In this document: positions 1-12,575 of the stretch, piece after piece | Layout: every line of letters begins with the position of its first letter | Position numbering within the stretch: the first letter of the stretch is position 1 | NCBI RefSeq assembly: GCF_030936135.1 | Contig: NC_082603.1 | Coordinates: forward strand, 12,244,880 to 12,308,879 | Source: Gavia stellata | Lineage: Eukaryota > Chordata > Aves > Gaviiformes > Gaviidae | Direction: 5' to 3' | Length of the DNA stretch: 64,000 nucleotides | Position numbers and translations under genes: made by a program | Notes under the pieces: generated by a model | Told to the model about the DNA's origin: nothing | Databases searched by the model: none | What the model saw: the letters and a program-made list of their open reading frames with translations, nothing else

Positions 1-57
1 TAGGTTCTCTGTTGAACATTGTAATTTTTTTTAATAGATTTTAAAATTAATGTTTAG

Positions 58-173
58 GTCTGAGTCTGTGGAAGGATTCTTATCTCCAAGTCGCTGTGGT
101 AGTCGTAATGGAGAAAAAGATTGGGAAAACGCATCTACAACTTCTTCAGTCGCCTCTGCTACGGAATACACAG
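58..173 (+). CDS. CAMSAP2: CAMSAP2 exon: linker before the CKK domain
   Basis: The acceptor TGTTTAG precedes 58 and the donor GTCAGT follows 173. The exon encodes a Ser/Thr-rich low-complexity linker (STTSSVASATEYTG) and ends in phase 1 within the Gly codon that opens the CKK domain. Confidence 0.9.
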
Positions 174-3100
174 GTCAGTGACAACAATATTCAGAAAAGT
201 ACCTGGCTGTTAGTGATTCTATGCATGAGACATTTTCCATTATCTTTATTTGGTTTCCTAAAACTTGATTGAGGATGCTTTCATAGAACTGTTACTTTCA
301 CCTCCTTCAAAATCGATGGTAATAACACAAAGTTAAAATTTTAAATCCAAAATAAAAGTACTGACTCTGTTGCATTTGTGATAACCAGAATAAACTGCAG
401 TTAGGCTCAGAACAGCAAATGGGCTCACAGGTCACTGTTGCACTTCAGTAGTCTCTCTAGCAAGGCAAGAAGAGTTGAAACTTATGCTCAATTTAAAATA
501 AGATTTACAAAAAGCAAAAACCAAATTGCAACAGAAAAAAAATCTGCTTAGAAATGTGAATTGAACTATTCTGCACCCTTTGTTTCCAAACAGATCCTTA
601 AAAACTTTACAATCTGACTTCCAATTCTTTATTATATTACGAATCAAATAATAATGGTATCTTCATTCCTTTTCTCCAAATATATAGCATGTGATATTGC
701 AAAGACCTTGCATCATCAGGATTATAAAAGCTCAATTTTTTGCCCACCTAGTATCACTTTGGTAAAGAGTATAATAACATTAGGTATTTTCAATAAACTT
801 TTAGGGACATGAGTTTTCATTGGTGAGCCTGCATAGCTCTGTGCTGGCAAATGTTTGTTTTGAAAATAATCTTACCTCCTTTCTGCTGAAATGACTATAG
901 TCTGGAAAGGCAAAGTGTTCATTCTGAAAAACAGAATGTACTTATCTGTTTTCAAACCATGAAACTTCAGTCAGTTTGTGCCACATGCATGTCAAATTAA
1001 ATTACAGGAGGGATAGCGAGACTTAGCTTGGGTGGTTTTGCTGAGTTTTCTCATGAAGACCAATAGTGCTGAAGATCATCTTTTAATGATTATTTTGTAG
1101 AGCTTATTTTTAAATGAAGGAATATACAGTTCCTAGGAATTGAACAGAAGGCTTTTTTCACATCGTTTTAGTATCTTCAGTCTGTTAGTCAGACTTTAAA
1201 GAGCTTTTTGGTGTTGCTTCTAGGCTTTTTTTCCCAAAGCATAGACAAACTGAGATTTAATCTTTAATTTAATTGGTAATTGTTTGTATATTATGTTCCT
1301 TTCTAAGACTCGGGATTGATACTTGCATGTTGTTTTTTTCAAATGGTCTTGATACAAGTATGCATGTATTTCAGAAATTAAAACAGAGGAGATTTCTCCT
1401 TCAACCACATGAATCAAGTCTTTTTACAGACAGAATAAACTGACAAGTATCAGGCCACATCTTTTATCCCTGATTTTGGGTAAACATTTCTGGAATTCCA
1501 AGGTGGAGAGGCTACAGTTACTCTAAGCACTGCATCAGCTTCATTGTTATACCTCTCACCCTTGAAATCACAGGTGTAGATGAAGAAAAAGAAAGAATTT
1601 GCTCCCTCCTGGACAACTGAAATTTTAGTTAGAAAATGCAAAATGTTTTGTTGTTCAGTGTTCTTTGCTATGAGAGAGAGAACTTTTCTATGAGAGAAAA
1701 TATATTTACCAAGACTGTAAATAATAATGATTTAATAATGAAAGACAGAGTTGTAAGCAAATTCAGTAACAGCTGAAAGAACAACATTTTACTTGTTTGT
1801 GAAATTTGTGGTCTGTAGCATAATTCTATTTTATTCCTCGATTTGTATTTTTATGCATGCAAAAGATCCATACCAGAAGTGCTTCACAGCATTTAAAGGA
1901 ACTCTTTGTTGGCTTATTGATTAACTTGGCTGATTTGTCATTCCTCCTCCATAGGACCAAAGCTCTTCAAAGAACCCAGCGCTAAATCCAATAAGTATAT
2001 AATTCAGAATGCGCTGGCACATTGCTGCTTGGCTGGAAAAGTAAATGAAGGTCAAAAGAAAAAGATACTGGAGGTAAGGGTATTTTTCCCCTGAAAGCAT
2101 AAACACCTAAGTCAAACCACAGTCAGCCATTAGGAAGACACTCAAGTGTAAATGCAAATATCGAAAGGAATCTTCTCAGGTTATGCCAGCTCTTAGTGAA
2201 AGGCTTGAGTAACTTCTGTGACTTGCTTGCTATGTAGTCAGCAAGGTTCTCTAGTACTGTAAAAACAATAGCTGTTGCATTGTACATGCAGCACAGGAAG
2301 CTGAATTAATTGACATGTTAATTAATAGTTACTGCTTCTTTAATGTGTGAACTTCAATATGTAGACTTTTATAATTTGCTCACAGACTTGTTTTCCATAA
2401 CATGAAAAATATCGATCGTATACATACAGGTCCTTGGATTGGGACCTTTAGAACTAAAGCACAGCTCTCTCATGAACAGAAAGAACTGAAATACATCCCC
2501 CCTAGGCTTTTCTCCAGTTTCCAAGCAGTAGGGCAAATTCAGGACTTTCTACTACAGAAAGGTGCCTTCCAGCCTTTTCTCTTACACTGGTATAAACCTT
2601 GCTGAAGATGCGAGGGTGAGAACTCAGGGACCAGTGTGTTTCCACGCAAAAGGAATTACACGGAGTCTGAGGGTTGAGAGTAATGGGACTGTTCCTTTTA
2701 CCAACTGTGACAAATTCGACAGATTAAATAGATCAAAGAACACAGGTTGGAATCTGGATTTAACTCCTTTTCCGGAATAAATTTTAATACAGTATGTCTT
2801 GCCCTTTCTTCTCTTCATCATTCTTCTGCATTCACATCTAGATGCTGCCTTCTCTGTCTTTCCAGCTACTTTTGGGAAATAACAAGTGAGAAATCAAGAC
2901 AGCCTCTTTCAGTTCAAGTAACTGGGAGCATAATAACCCCCAGAAATCCCAGGCAAGAACAGCTATAAAAAGGACATGCTTAACTTTAGGATGCAGCGTA
3001 TGTCACTTGGTAGAAGCTGTACATGTTCAGGGCACATGTCCCGTAGAAGTTGTGTTGGGTGGAATAGGAATCTGAAGATTTAGGCTAATAAAGGACCTTT

Positions 3101-3884
3101 GCTTAATACATTTCGACTGATTTCATGGTTTGACCAAACTTGAATGGATTTAGGGATGACTGAAACCCCATTTTAGCACTGGAGGATCTTACAGGCACAT
3201 CTAGACATATCTAAATTTCCTGTTCCCAAACTTGAAACTGTTAGACCTGCTTGATGAAATGGATCAAAGAATTTTTATTTGGTCTACAAAAAATTTGTTA
3301 GGATGTCTGTTCTTGAGGTACAACTAAACAAGTATAGCTGAAATTGTCTAAATAAATAAGGTTTTGTTTGAGAAAGATAGCTACCTTATCAAAATTCAGA
3401 TAGGTGAAGCTTAGCAAATTCTAATGATTGAAAATAAGGTCTTTTAGTGGACAGAGTTGGACATAAGTTTCAGCTCTGGTAGAAAACAAATTCAAAATGA
3501 CAATGCAATTATTTTGAATGTTTTCTAACTACAATGCAAAATTCATATTGTGAATCTTTTTCTTTCTTTCTTTTAAAGGAAATGGAAAAATCCGATGCCA
3601 ATAATTTCTTAATCTTGTTCCGGGATTCAGGCTGCCAGTTCAGATCTCTATATACATACTGCCCTGATACTGAAGAAATCAATAAATTAACGGGAATAGG
3701 TCCCAAATCTATCACAAAGAAAATGATAGAGGGACTGTATAAATACAACTCTGACAGGAAGCAATTTAGCCACATACCTGCTAAAACTTTGTCTGCCAGT
3801 GTTGATGCAATTACCATTCACAGCCATTTGTGGCAAACCAAGAGACCAGTAACTCCTAAGAAACTTTTACCCACCAAGGCATAG
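58..3884 (+). CDS. CAMSAP2: CAMSAP2, 3' part (last three coding exons, CKK domain)
   Basis: Calmodulin-regulated spectrin-associated protein 2 binds and stabilises free microtubule minus ends in the cytoplasm of non-centrosomal arrays such as neurons and epithelia. Three exons join in phase: 58-173, 1955-2073 and 3579-3884, ending at TAG 3882-3884. The product starts in a serine-rich linker (SVEGFLSPSRCGSRNGEKDW). It then runs through the C-terminal CKK domain, the minus-end recognition module, from about GPKLFKEPSAKSNKYIIQ to the stop. The tail KKLLPTKA and the segment LTGIGPKSITKKMIEGLYKY match CAMSAP2 as I remember it. CAMSAP1 has a different tail (GGGTPK-like), so the paralogue call is firm. 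All boundaries are AG/GT, with junction phases 1 and 0. The 5' part of the gene, including the calponin-homology and coiled-coil regions, lies left of the window. Confidence 0.93.
1955..2073 (+). CDS. CAMSAP2: CAMSAP2 exon: N-terminal half of the CKK domain
   Basis: The acceptor CCATAG precedes 1955 and the donor GTAAGG follows 2073. The exon encodes the CKK start, including KSNKYIIQNALAHCCLAGKV, and ends in phase 0. Confidence 0.93.
3579..3884 (+). CDS. CAMSAP2: CAMSAP2 last coding exon: rest of the CKK domain and stop
   Basis: After the acceptor TTTTAAAG, 101 codons and the stop encode FLILFRDSGCQFRSLYTY through TIHSHLWQTKRPVTPKK. This is the most conserved part of the CKK fold. The reading frame also stays open for some codons upstream of the acceptor, but those residues belong to the intron. 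Confidence 0.95.
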   Translation, partial: EMEKSDANNFLILFRDSGCQFRSLYTYCPDTEEINKLTGIGPKSITKKMIEGLYKYNSDRKQFSHIPAKTLSASVDAITIHSHLWQTKRPVTPKKLLPTKA

Positions 3885-5867
3885 TAGATGGGAAAAAATT
3901 TGCTTCTGACAATTATGATAAACTTGCACTTCATCTTTACTGCCTATAGGAAATAGATTTCTAGTTGCCAACAAGACTCTTAGAACTTAAAACTGGACAC
4001 TAAGTTCTATTATCATGTCCAACTGGAATGTAAACACAGTGTTTAGGAGTGCAGAGGATTATTGCTTAGGTGAATAATTATGAGTGATTACAGAAATGTT
4101 TGACTTGTGTGGAGATTTGTATGTGCTAATGCAATATATAGAGTATATTTGCTCTGTATTTTGATTAGATACACTGAAGCACTGAATGTTCCTCTCTAGT
4201 GACTCAAACTACTTTTTTTTTTTACATCTGTTGCCTTATATGTTTGTATTTGTGCTTGTCGTGAAATATTTTTTCTTTCACTAAAGAAATACTTCTTAAT
4301 ATTCTCACTACCATTGAACTTTGCATATTGACTTACAGTAAAGACTGAATGATAAGTTGTGTGTCACTGAAGAACAGCTGAATGGGTCTGTTCTGCAAGA
4401 CCCTTACTGTGTGCTGTAACATAATCAAGATTCATTCTCCCCTGAGTATTTATAATTCTGTTTCAATTAAATAATACTGATTTGCTTATAGACTAAACAG
4501 CAAAGGAAAAACCTTTGACCTGCTTGAAGTTTCCTTCAAATGAATTATTTAACAACTCAGGGTATAGTTAGGTGATGCAATTATTCCTGTTTTGGTAAGT
4601 TACCATCTGAGATGTAATGACTGACCATGTGCATGTTTGTAATACCATTAAAATGCAAAGTAAAAAGATTTGGTAGACCTCTGAAACGGTTTAAGCAAAT
4701 GTGCATTATTTTGCGTTCTTCCAGATGAAGGGCGAGCACACGGTCAGGTACTGCTTCTCCAAGGAAGGAGTAGAAACGTTCAGAACTAGATCCCTGATGT
4801 TTGCCTGACAGAACACTAAAAATACACAGAAGAATCACAAAATTCACTAAGTCACAGACCTTTCAGAAGTCATGTATCTAATTCCCATTGATTTTAAGAT
4901 CCAGGCCACTGTCTGTTCTTCCTGCCTTCAGATCTGCCAGCTCAGACTTAAATCCATTTTCTAGGGAATAGACATCTGATAAGAATTTTCAGTGTGTCTT
5001 AGTAAATTGTTTTCTTGACATGATCTAACAGATGATGTCTTGTGACACTTAGTGATTTTAAATACATATGGCAAAAAAGCCTAAATGACATTTCAATAAA
5101 TTTATAATATGACCATTTACAAAAACAAACTCTAGGCATATTTCAGTATTATTTATAAAGGGCTGCATTTTATTTCAAAACAGTGTTTGATTGTTTTATA
5201 GATCACTGTTCCGTTTCAGTGTTTGTTTCTCTTATAATTTGCTTTTAACATAGCACTGTTCTGAAAAAAAAAAGAATCTACAAACTTGAAGCCTCCCCTA
5301 AATCTGTGTCTATTTTGATATTGTACACCAGAGGATTTGTTGGGGGAAAAAATCTCATTCTCAGGAAAAGACTTGAATGATTTGTGATTCTGTTCTGTTT
5401 CAGTGTTGTGACAACTACATTAACCTAAGACAGTATTGTGCTATAAGTATGTAGTCCATTCTGTTTCATGGGGAGACTAAAACTAGGTTCATATTTCTCT
5501 CATTAAACTGCTTTGAGAGAAACTATGCCTCACTACTATGATGTGCTCATTTACTTACAGAAAAGATGCACAGGAATGAGATGTCATTAAGCAGTTTAGA
5601 ACAGTACTTTTTTTAAATTATTATAAGGCCTTAGGCATCAATGCATCTGGGTTATAAACATTTTCTCAAAAATGCTGTCAGTTTTACTGTAATTTATGTT
5701 CTTATATTTATGTATATTTGTTAAAACTGTAAAAAAAAGAAAAAACACTTTAAAATACATATTTAATATGTATGTGGCTCAAAACTATTTGTGGTTAGCT
5801 GATTCCTACTGTTTGCATGTATATCACCAGGATATGTAACTCTTATATTTCAAGTGTATACATATTG

Positions 5868-5875
5868 TGTATATA
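5868..5875 (+). promoter_or_regulatory. Possible Pumilio response element in the CAMSAP2 3' UTR
   Basis: TGTATATA matches the consensus UGUANAUA bound by PUM proteins, and it lies in the inferred 3' UTR. Such octamers also arise by chance in AT-rich DNA, so function is only a suggestion. Confidence 0.25.
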
Positions 5876-6829
5876 GGATATAAATAATATTAAAAAAGGG
5901 GAAAGAGGGTTTGCACATTCTGCCTGTTAGACCGTTCCTATGAATACATTTGTAGGAACATCTTGAATAACAATATGAAACTGTGTATAATATACAGTGA
6001 TGCAAGAAATCAGGAGGCTGGAATTAACAGATACACATATGATGAATAACTTCAAAAGAAGTTTTATCATGGGAGGCTTTTTATTTCTAAAATCTGTACT
6101 ATGATTTAACTGAAGATTTGCAACACCATAAAGACACACGCATCAACGTAATCAAAGTGAGCTTAAATACATGACAGGAATTCTTTGAGTCATTTTAAAT
6201 ATATCTGAATGTATTACGAAATTTACATTTGTCAACAGGTTACAGATTTGTGCAATGTCTAAAAGTAGAATGTGAATAATGCAGTTGAAAATTCCATTGC
6301 TCGCAGTATAAAGTTTTACTTAATACAGGAAAAGTAAAGCTAGATATGCTTTTCCTTTTTAAGCCTGCAGATTTTCTAATTACAGTGGATCTTTGGTTGG
6401 GATCGTGTTTAAAAAAAGAAAAAAATAAAATAAAAAAAAGGAAGCTTTCCATAAAGGCCAGTATTTATCACTGACCTTTTCAGAACACACTGGTGCTTTC
6501 ATCAGAGGTATTATTATTGTTGCTACGACTGAATTGCCAAACTCATCTTAGTTTTTGGAGCAAAGTTTCATATTCTAACAGTCATAATAGCTACTGAAAT
6601 ATTTTTTTTAATGTTAGTATGACTGTTAGTTTTTATTATTTGGCTGTTTAAAGCCAAATTCAGCTATTTAATTATGATTTAATGGGCACTGTTGAAAAAT
6701 GTACAGTGTATTGTGTGCTTACTTGTCTACTTCTATGGAGCATAGCTTCCATATTTTTTTCAAATGCTGTGCTGTAAAATATTGTCATTGCTACTTATGT
6801 GGTACAGTGTAGTTTTTTCCTTTCATTTA

Positions 6830-6835
6830 AATAAA
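6830..6835 (+). terminator. Candidate CAMSAP2 poly(A) signal
   Basis: A canonical AATAAA about 2.95 kb after the stop codon is followed within 40 nt by a T-rich element. This is the best-placed signal before the intergenic gap. Confidence 0.45.
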
Positions 6836-6855
6836 AGCATGGCACCAACAGTACA

Positions 6856-9800
6856 TTTTTCTGTTTTCTTGCTTACATCTAAATATAAACTGAAACTATA
6901 AGAAGTTCACATGAATGTTTAAATCTTGTTTCTTTTGGTATTTCAGCAACATAGAAACTGTAGGAAATATGCATAATTTTTATTTCTCCTTTTTGTTCCC
7001 CATTGTTTGTCTTACTTTCACATATAATTTACCTTTCTGATGTTATCATAGGGAGGCTATTGAAAAATTAGAGTTCTCATTTCATTCTTGAGGGCAACAT
7101 GGTGTTACCCTGTTCTCTTCAGAAGTGAGTTTCACAATTGTAAGTCAACTGACAAACTCCTGTACTCTGGTTAGCTTCCATTGTTCCAAAACCACAGAAA
7201 CATACTGGTTGGTATAATAGGATTGCTTCAGATGGAAAGGTTTTCAAGATTAACTGAAGTCTTATCTTCATCAAGAGAGCTAATAAACAATATGACTTTT
7301 AGTGAAATAACTTGTACTTGTTAGTGGTGCAATCTTGAACAGAAATAGTATCCAAAAAATAAGGTCTCTCTTCCAAATTTGTAAATTAGCAGTTTTTTCC
7401 AGTCCAAATCGTGCCTTTTTCAGGGTTTTGTGTTGTCCTGCTGGATTGCAGAGCAAGAGGAAGGACTTGCTGAAAGGGAACATGACATCACTGCACTGTC
7501 AACAGGCAGACTGAATTGTTGGGCTAACTTACACAGATAAAGAATCTCTAAATTTTAGAGCTATTCAAAGGGCCGCTTCAAGAATACAGGAAATCTGACA
7601 GTAGGGCTTTTAGTACTGAATTGAAAACTAATGTGGATGAAAATGAATAGCCTTCCATCCTCCCCTTAAAACTGGTTATTTTTCAGCCAGCTCAATCCGT
7701 TCCCCTGTACGACATCATAAACAGGCTGACACAAGCAAGGAATTATGCTGGAACACAAGCACCCAGTTGCACCCAGTAAAGCTATTTTTTCAGAGGCGAG
7801 CCGAGCTCAAAACTTTCATCTAAAACCAGCCTTTGTACAGACAGGCTTTAGAACAGACTTTGTTTTCTCTCCTTTGGCAAGTAACACTGTACTTGAGAAA
7901 CTTCAGATTACGCCCTGGTTAATTTGACAGAATATGACTGTACCGTGTGTCTGAATTTGTACAGAATTTGTGAATCAAAATTCGTCCTGCTGTGGGATCC
8001 AGTGCAGGGATCCAGTATCACCAACTGCAGAATAATCATCTCGGTTACACTTGGAACCTTAGCTTTTGGATCACAAAGGTCAATGTAAAAATAGCTTTGT
8101 TTCTCAAATCCAGTTGTACTGATCAGGTGTAGATGTCAGATGTCTTTTGTCCAAAAACTTAATAAATAAATAAAGACACAGCTTTGTAAGAGCTAAACCT
8201 TTAACTACTTAAATCTTTTCAAATAGCAAATTAGCATTTCTTTGCTGCCTTGTTACTAATTTAATGAGCTGAATAAGCAGTTTGAAGAATTGGGGCTATA
8301 AAGACCTATCTTGACAGCCACTGCCCTTTACAGCTGCTTTTATGTTTTCTAATTAATTAAAAAACCGACAACAACAGAAAACAAAAAAACCCCACACAAA
8401 TACTCTTATTCCAGGTCTAGATGGCAGTATTTTTAACATGCACAGCATCCTTGTTTGTTTATAAGCAATTTGTTTATAAAGGCAAACTATTCCATTTAGG
8501 AAAAAAGATGTGAAGTGTGTTTGTGTATGCATACATATAAATGCACATATACTTTCAGATTTACTTGCAGATTTACACAGATATAAAAAGAAATACACTT
8601 CATTTGGACAACCACAGGAAAGAGTTAAATACGGTAGTGAAGTTACTCTAGCTTATTTCCTTCTAGCAAGAAAGAAAAGCAGCTACCTTGTCTGTTTTAC
8701 ACTCGGAACTATTGGTCTTTGTAAGAGGCAAGGAAGTGATACACCTTTAAGAGCTCAGTACAAACTCTTTGGGAGATGGAGTTCTTAACACCAGGCTTTT
8801 TATCAGATTTCTGAATTCAAGGATAACACTGATGAATGCTAGCCAGAACTGCCTCTGATCGCAAAAGCTAGTAACAACTAGGATTTCCAGACAGGACAGA
8901 AAACAGTAGAAAAGAGTTGAACATTCCACTGAAAAATGTTATTTAAAACTTGCTTCAGATTCCTATTCAACGTTATGAATAACTGGATGTATAAAATACT
9001 TAAGAGTAAGTAATTCATTACCCATTTACAATTTTTTTAAGCAAGATACTGAAAGAATTTTTTTCACGTAATATGTGTTTAAGTTTTTGGTTAATGGTAT
9101 GTGAGCTTTATGGAGACATACAAAGTAGTATCTATAGGAATTTTTATGTCCCTGTTAATGGAGCTTTGCAGAAAGACTAAAAGCTAGTATGAAGCTTTCC
9201 ATCAAGGCAGCTCTGTCTTACCCTTTCTACATCATTACTGATCTAAATGTCTGTATTACGAGACCTGGCAAGGCCCCACAAGCCTGCAATTATTTAAATT
9301 ACCTGAAGCCAGATTATACTTTGGCTCGGTGTTTTCCTTGTTTAAGCTACTTGAAACTGGAACTATGATGCTGATGTAAACAATTCTATAGATTATGCAA
9401 GAATTTTGCTGAATTGTCACCCCAAAGTTCTGGAAATCCTTTCTTGAAATGAGTGAAAACTGTTTACAGAAGTAAAGTTTTAAACGGAATTTTTTTTTTG
9501 CAACTTTTTACAAGATCATGTAAGCGTAAGATACAATGTAAAGAGTGGAATGGCTCTGTTACAATGACTGAAAAGCAGGGCATTGGCCCTTTTTTATGAT
9601 GACAACACAAAGATGCTTTGCACGAACTGCTGGACTCCACTGGCAGATCTTGTGCAAGGTTAGCACTGGGGAGTAATTCTAAGCATGCGTCCAGCCCTGC
9701 TGACATTATTTGCTGCCACCTGCAACATCTGTAAAATAGTCATGCAATTATTATTTTCTGAAGCGTTCCAAGAACAGACTGCAGTGCTCTCTGTCTTGTC

Positions 9801-11640
9801 ACTAGGCAATGCAGAACTCCTCCTCTACTAATCCTGATTTTCAGGCTCTCTAAAACCCACACCCAACGGCTTTGCTATTTATGGGAGTTAACTTCTTTGC
9901 AATAATGACTAGGGAGTTCAAAGCAAGCCGAGACCATCCCAAAGACATCTTTCTATGCCTGGGTAAAAAGTTATGAGTGACCAGAGAACAGGGTCTTCCA
10001 TCTGCCCTTTTCCAATAGGATGCTACTATTCATGCTCACCGAGTATTTAAGAGTAGTATGATTGCCCTCCAAAGCAGGTGCATCAAGTAATGCTACCTAT
10101 TCTTCCATACCTCTTCCTGAGAACAGATACTTGGTTCTTGAAATCTCTTTCCAGACTATAGGAATTTGCTACTTCTTGTGAAAGGCCCAAGATTCTGAGC
10201 AGGAAACAGAATAATTTTAAATTCAGGATTTACTCTTCCTTTCGGGTCTATAAATGGGGAGAAGCTTTACCTTTCTTTCATCCCAAAACTCTTGCCTTCC
10301 AGAGCTACAGTCTCACAGATTTGATCTCAAGACCTCCACTGAAAACAAAGCTATTGCACAGAAGATAGGTAAACCACAGTAACACCGTTGTGAAATCAAG
10401 ATTAAATTTAAAAGCATATGTGTGGTTACCTAGTGTTTTGTAGATTAAACAAAGTTTAAAATGGACTTTTCTCATCCAAGTGTATGTTCAGCACATTTAT
10501 GCATACAGCTTTGTTTAGACAATTAAAGTCATCTTGGTTTTCCACACTCCCTCTGATTTATCATCTCATATGTACTGGGAAATGGTTTCATTTATATAAT
10601 GACATTTTCTATTAATCAGTGCCTCCACAGGCAACTGAGCAACAAGTGATAGCTTTACAAGGAAATGGAAGGATTCAGTGTTTTACTAGCAAATCGAGCT
10701 TCCTGGGATGTGGTGCTGGGACTTGAGTATTGCAGAAGGAGCCATCAAGTTCCACATTCCTTGCTCATCCCTGGCAGAGTCACTGCTGTGCAGCCAGGTG
10801 CACTCCTCGGTGGGCGGCCTTCCGGACATTTCTCTGTATCCCTTTTCAGAAAGAAGATAGAGAGAGGGTAGCATTATGATTCCGCTCTACCCTTCAGCTG
10901 ATCCTCAGCAAAACAGTTTGCAAGCAGACTCGAACTCACTATGGTTCTTAACGTTTTTAACCATCAGTGTGACAGAATCCAGTTCAGCTTCAGTTAAATC
11001 CCTGACAACCTTCCCTGGAACTCTAATACGTGTCACACATCCACAGTTTTTTGGGGGGAAAAAAAAAAAAAAATTAAAAATTGGGTCTTGGCTACGTCCT
11101 TTGTCAGAAATTGTCACTGTCTCCATTTTGACATGACCTGCCAACATGCTGCGGTATACACACAGGGGTTTTGCCCAAGTGCTATACGAGCATTTTAACA
11201 TGGTTTTCTGTATCTCATCTCACAGCTATATATAAACACAGAGGAAGCTTATTAACTGTTCACCATGATAATTCCTAGATGCTATAATCTTCTGACAATT
11301 AAACATAACCAAATGTCATAGATACATCTTCACAAAATATGTGTGTGACATATATACATATGATTTCTGTAAAGAACGCATTCTTTTTTCAACTGTCGCA
11401 AGAAGCAGAAAACAGCAAAAACACACTCAAGAAATCCAAGGCTGGCCTGAAACGTGGCAGCACCTCACGCAGGAATTAAAGGTGTTGCCAACAAGCCATA
11501 AGCCTCCGCCGCATGAGCAAAGGAAATACGGTCGTGGCAGAGCGTGATGTCGGGCTGGCAATCCGAAGCAAAAGGGGAAGAAAGTGCATCTGCTCTGTAT
11601 TTATTATGTGATTTTGGGGGTACCTCAGGAGACGTTTGAG
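6856..11640. other. Intergenic DNA between CAMSAP2 and WDR47; no gene recognised
   Basis: The interval is AT-rich with frequent stops on both strands and only short open frames without family resemblance. It holds AATAAA runs near 8160 and a run of 13 A near 11061. I see no CR1 tail, tRNA or long simple repeat in it. If the CAMSAP2-WDR47 adjacency is a rearrangement relative to mammals, the breakpoint lies in this interval. Confidence 0.6.
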
Positions 11641-12399
11641 CGGTAAGGCAACAGCGCCTGTCTACCTCAGGGCGCGGCGATAGTTTTCACGCCTGCACCT
11701 GTGAGGCCGCGCTGAGAGCCGAGGGACGGGCGGGGGTGAGCGGCTGGCCGGGCCGGCCCCGCGGGCCTCCGAAGGGCCGGGGCTGGGCGGGGAGCCCGGG
11801 GCGCGCACAGCCCTTTGTGTGGGGTCACCGAATTATTTATAAGGTGTTCTCGCAGCACCCCTCCCCGTTAGAAAACCGTTCCCTGCCCACTGTCAGGGAG
11901 CCCACCGAGGCAGGGACCGGCCCCGCCCGCGGGGGAGGCGCCGGGCGCCTGGGAAAGCGGCGGGCGGGAGGGCGGAGGAGCGTTGCGCCGCTCCTCCGGG
12001 ACAGGCCCGGAGCCGCCGCGGAGTTTCGCGGGAGGACGCCGGTGAGCCCGCGCTTGCCGGGGCTGGCAGCCGGGGCTGGACGCTGCGGCCGCGCCAGCCC
12101 GGCCCACCCCGCCCCGCCCGGCGGCCGCGCCCCCCCTCCCGCGGTTACCTCAGCCTCGGGGCGCGGAGGGGGGCCGCGGCCGGTTCCCGCCCGCACTGCC
12201 AGCCCCGGCGGGCGGGGGCTCGCCCCGCCGCTAACAAAGCGGGCCCCGCCCCGCCCGGCGGCCGCCACCATCTGTCCCTCCCGCCCCCGCGGCGCGGGCG
12301 ACGCCCAGCCGGGCCGGCCCCGACCCGCCCCCTTTCCCTTTCCACTCAGGCAGCGGCGCGGGCACCCCGCCCCGGCGCGGGGAGGGTCCTGGGGCGCCG

Positions 12400-12575
12400 C
12401 GCCGGTGGGCAGTCAGCGGTGAGGGCTGGTGGCAGCCGCAGCGCGGAGCGGAGCGGAGCGGGAGCGAGACCCCGACACCGGGCCCGGGCCCACCCCGCCC
12501 CGCGGCTGAGGCCTGCCGCCATCTTCCCTTCACGCCTCGCTGGTGACGGCGCGAACGGGCCGCCGGCCCCCTCAG
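12400..12575 (+). other. WDR47: WDR47 non-coding exon 1 (5' end approximate)
   Basis: A strong donor, CCTCAG/GTGAGT, at 12575/12576 in the CpG island is the best candidate to splice to the acceptor at 18834/18835, which lies nine bases upstream of the WDR47 ATG. The transcription start cannot be read from the sequence. It is placed upstream of the YY1-type motif by analogy with similar promoters. Confidence 0.5.
12515..12525 (+). promoter_or_regulatory. YY1-type motif in the WDR47 promoter
   Basis: GCCGCCATCTT contains the core GCCATNTT bound by YY1. Sites of this kind commonly lie just downstream of the start site in CpG-island promoters, which fits its place 50 bases before the exon 1 donor. 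Confidence 0.45.

Larger units (their letters stand above)
3885..6855 (+). other. CAMSAP2: Probable CAMSAP2 3' UTR
   Basis: This AT-rich, non-coding stretch follows the CAMSAP2 stop. The first convincing poly(A) signal in a suitable context is AATAAA at 6830-6835, followed by a T-rich tract, which would give a UTR of about 3 kb. A long 3' UTR fits the gene as I remember it. An earlier AATAAA near 5114 and a repeated one near 8160 are alternative ends. The exact end is inferred. Confidence 0.5.

Noticed and set aside
3509-3817. 102-codon minus-strand frame over the last CAMSAP2 exon
   Set aside because: It is antisense to strongly conserved CKK coding sequence and is a shadow.
8159-8176. Repeated AATAAA near 8160 as the CAMSAP2 gene end
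   Set aside because: The signal at 6830 is earlier and has a T-rich downstream tract. The later one would need a 4.3 kb UTR. It cannot be excluded.
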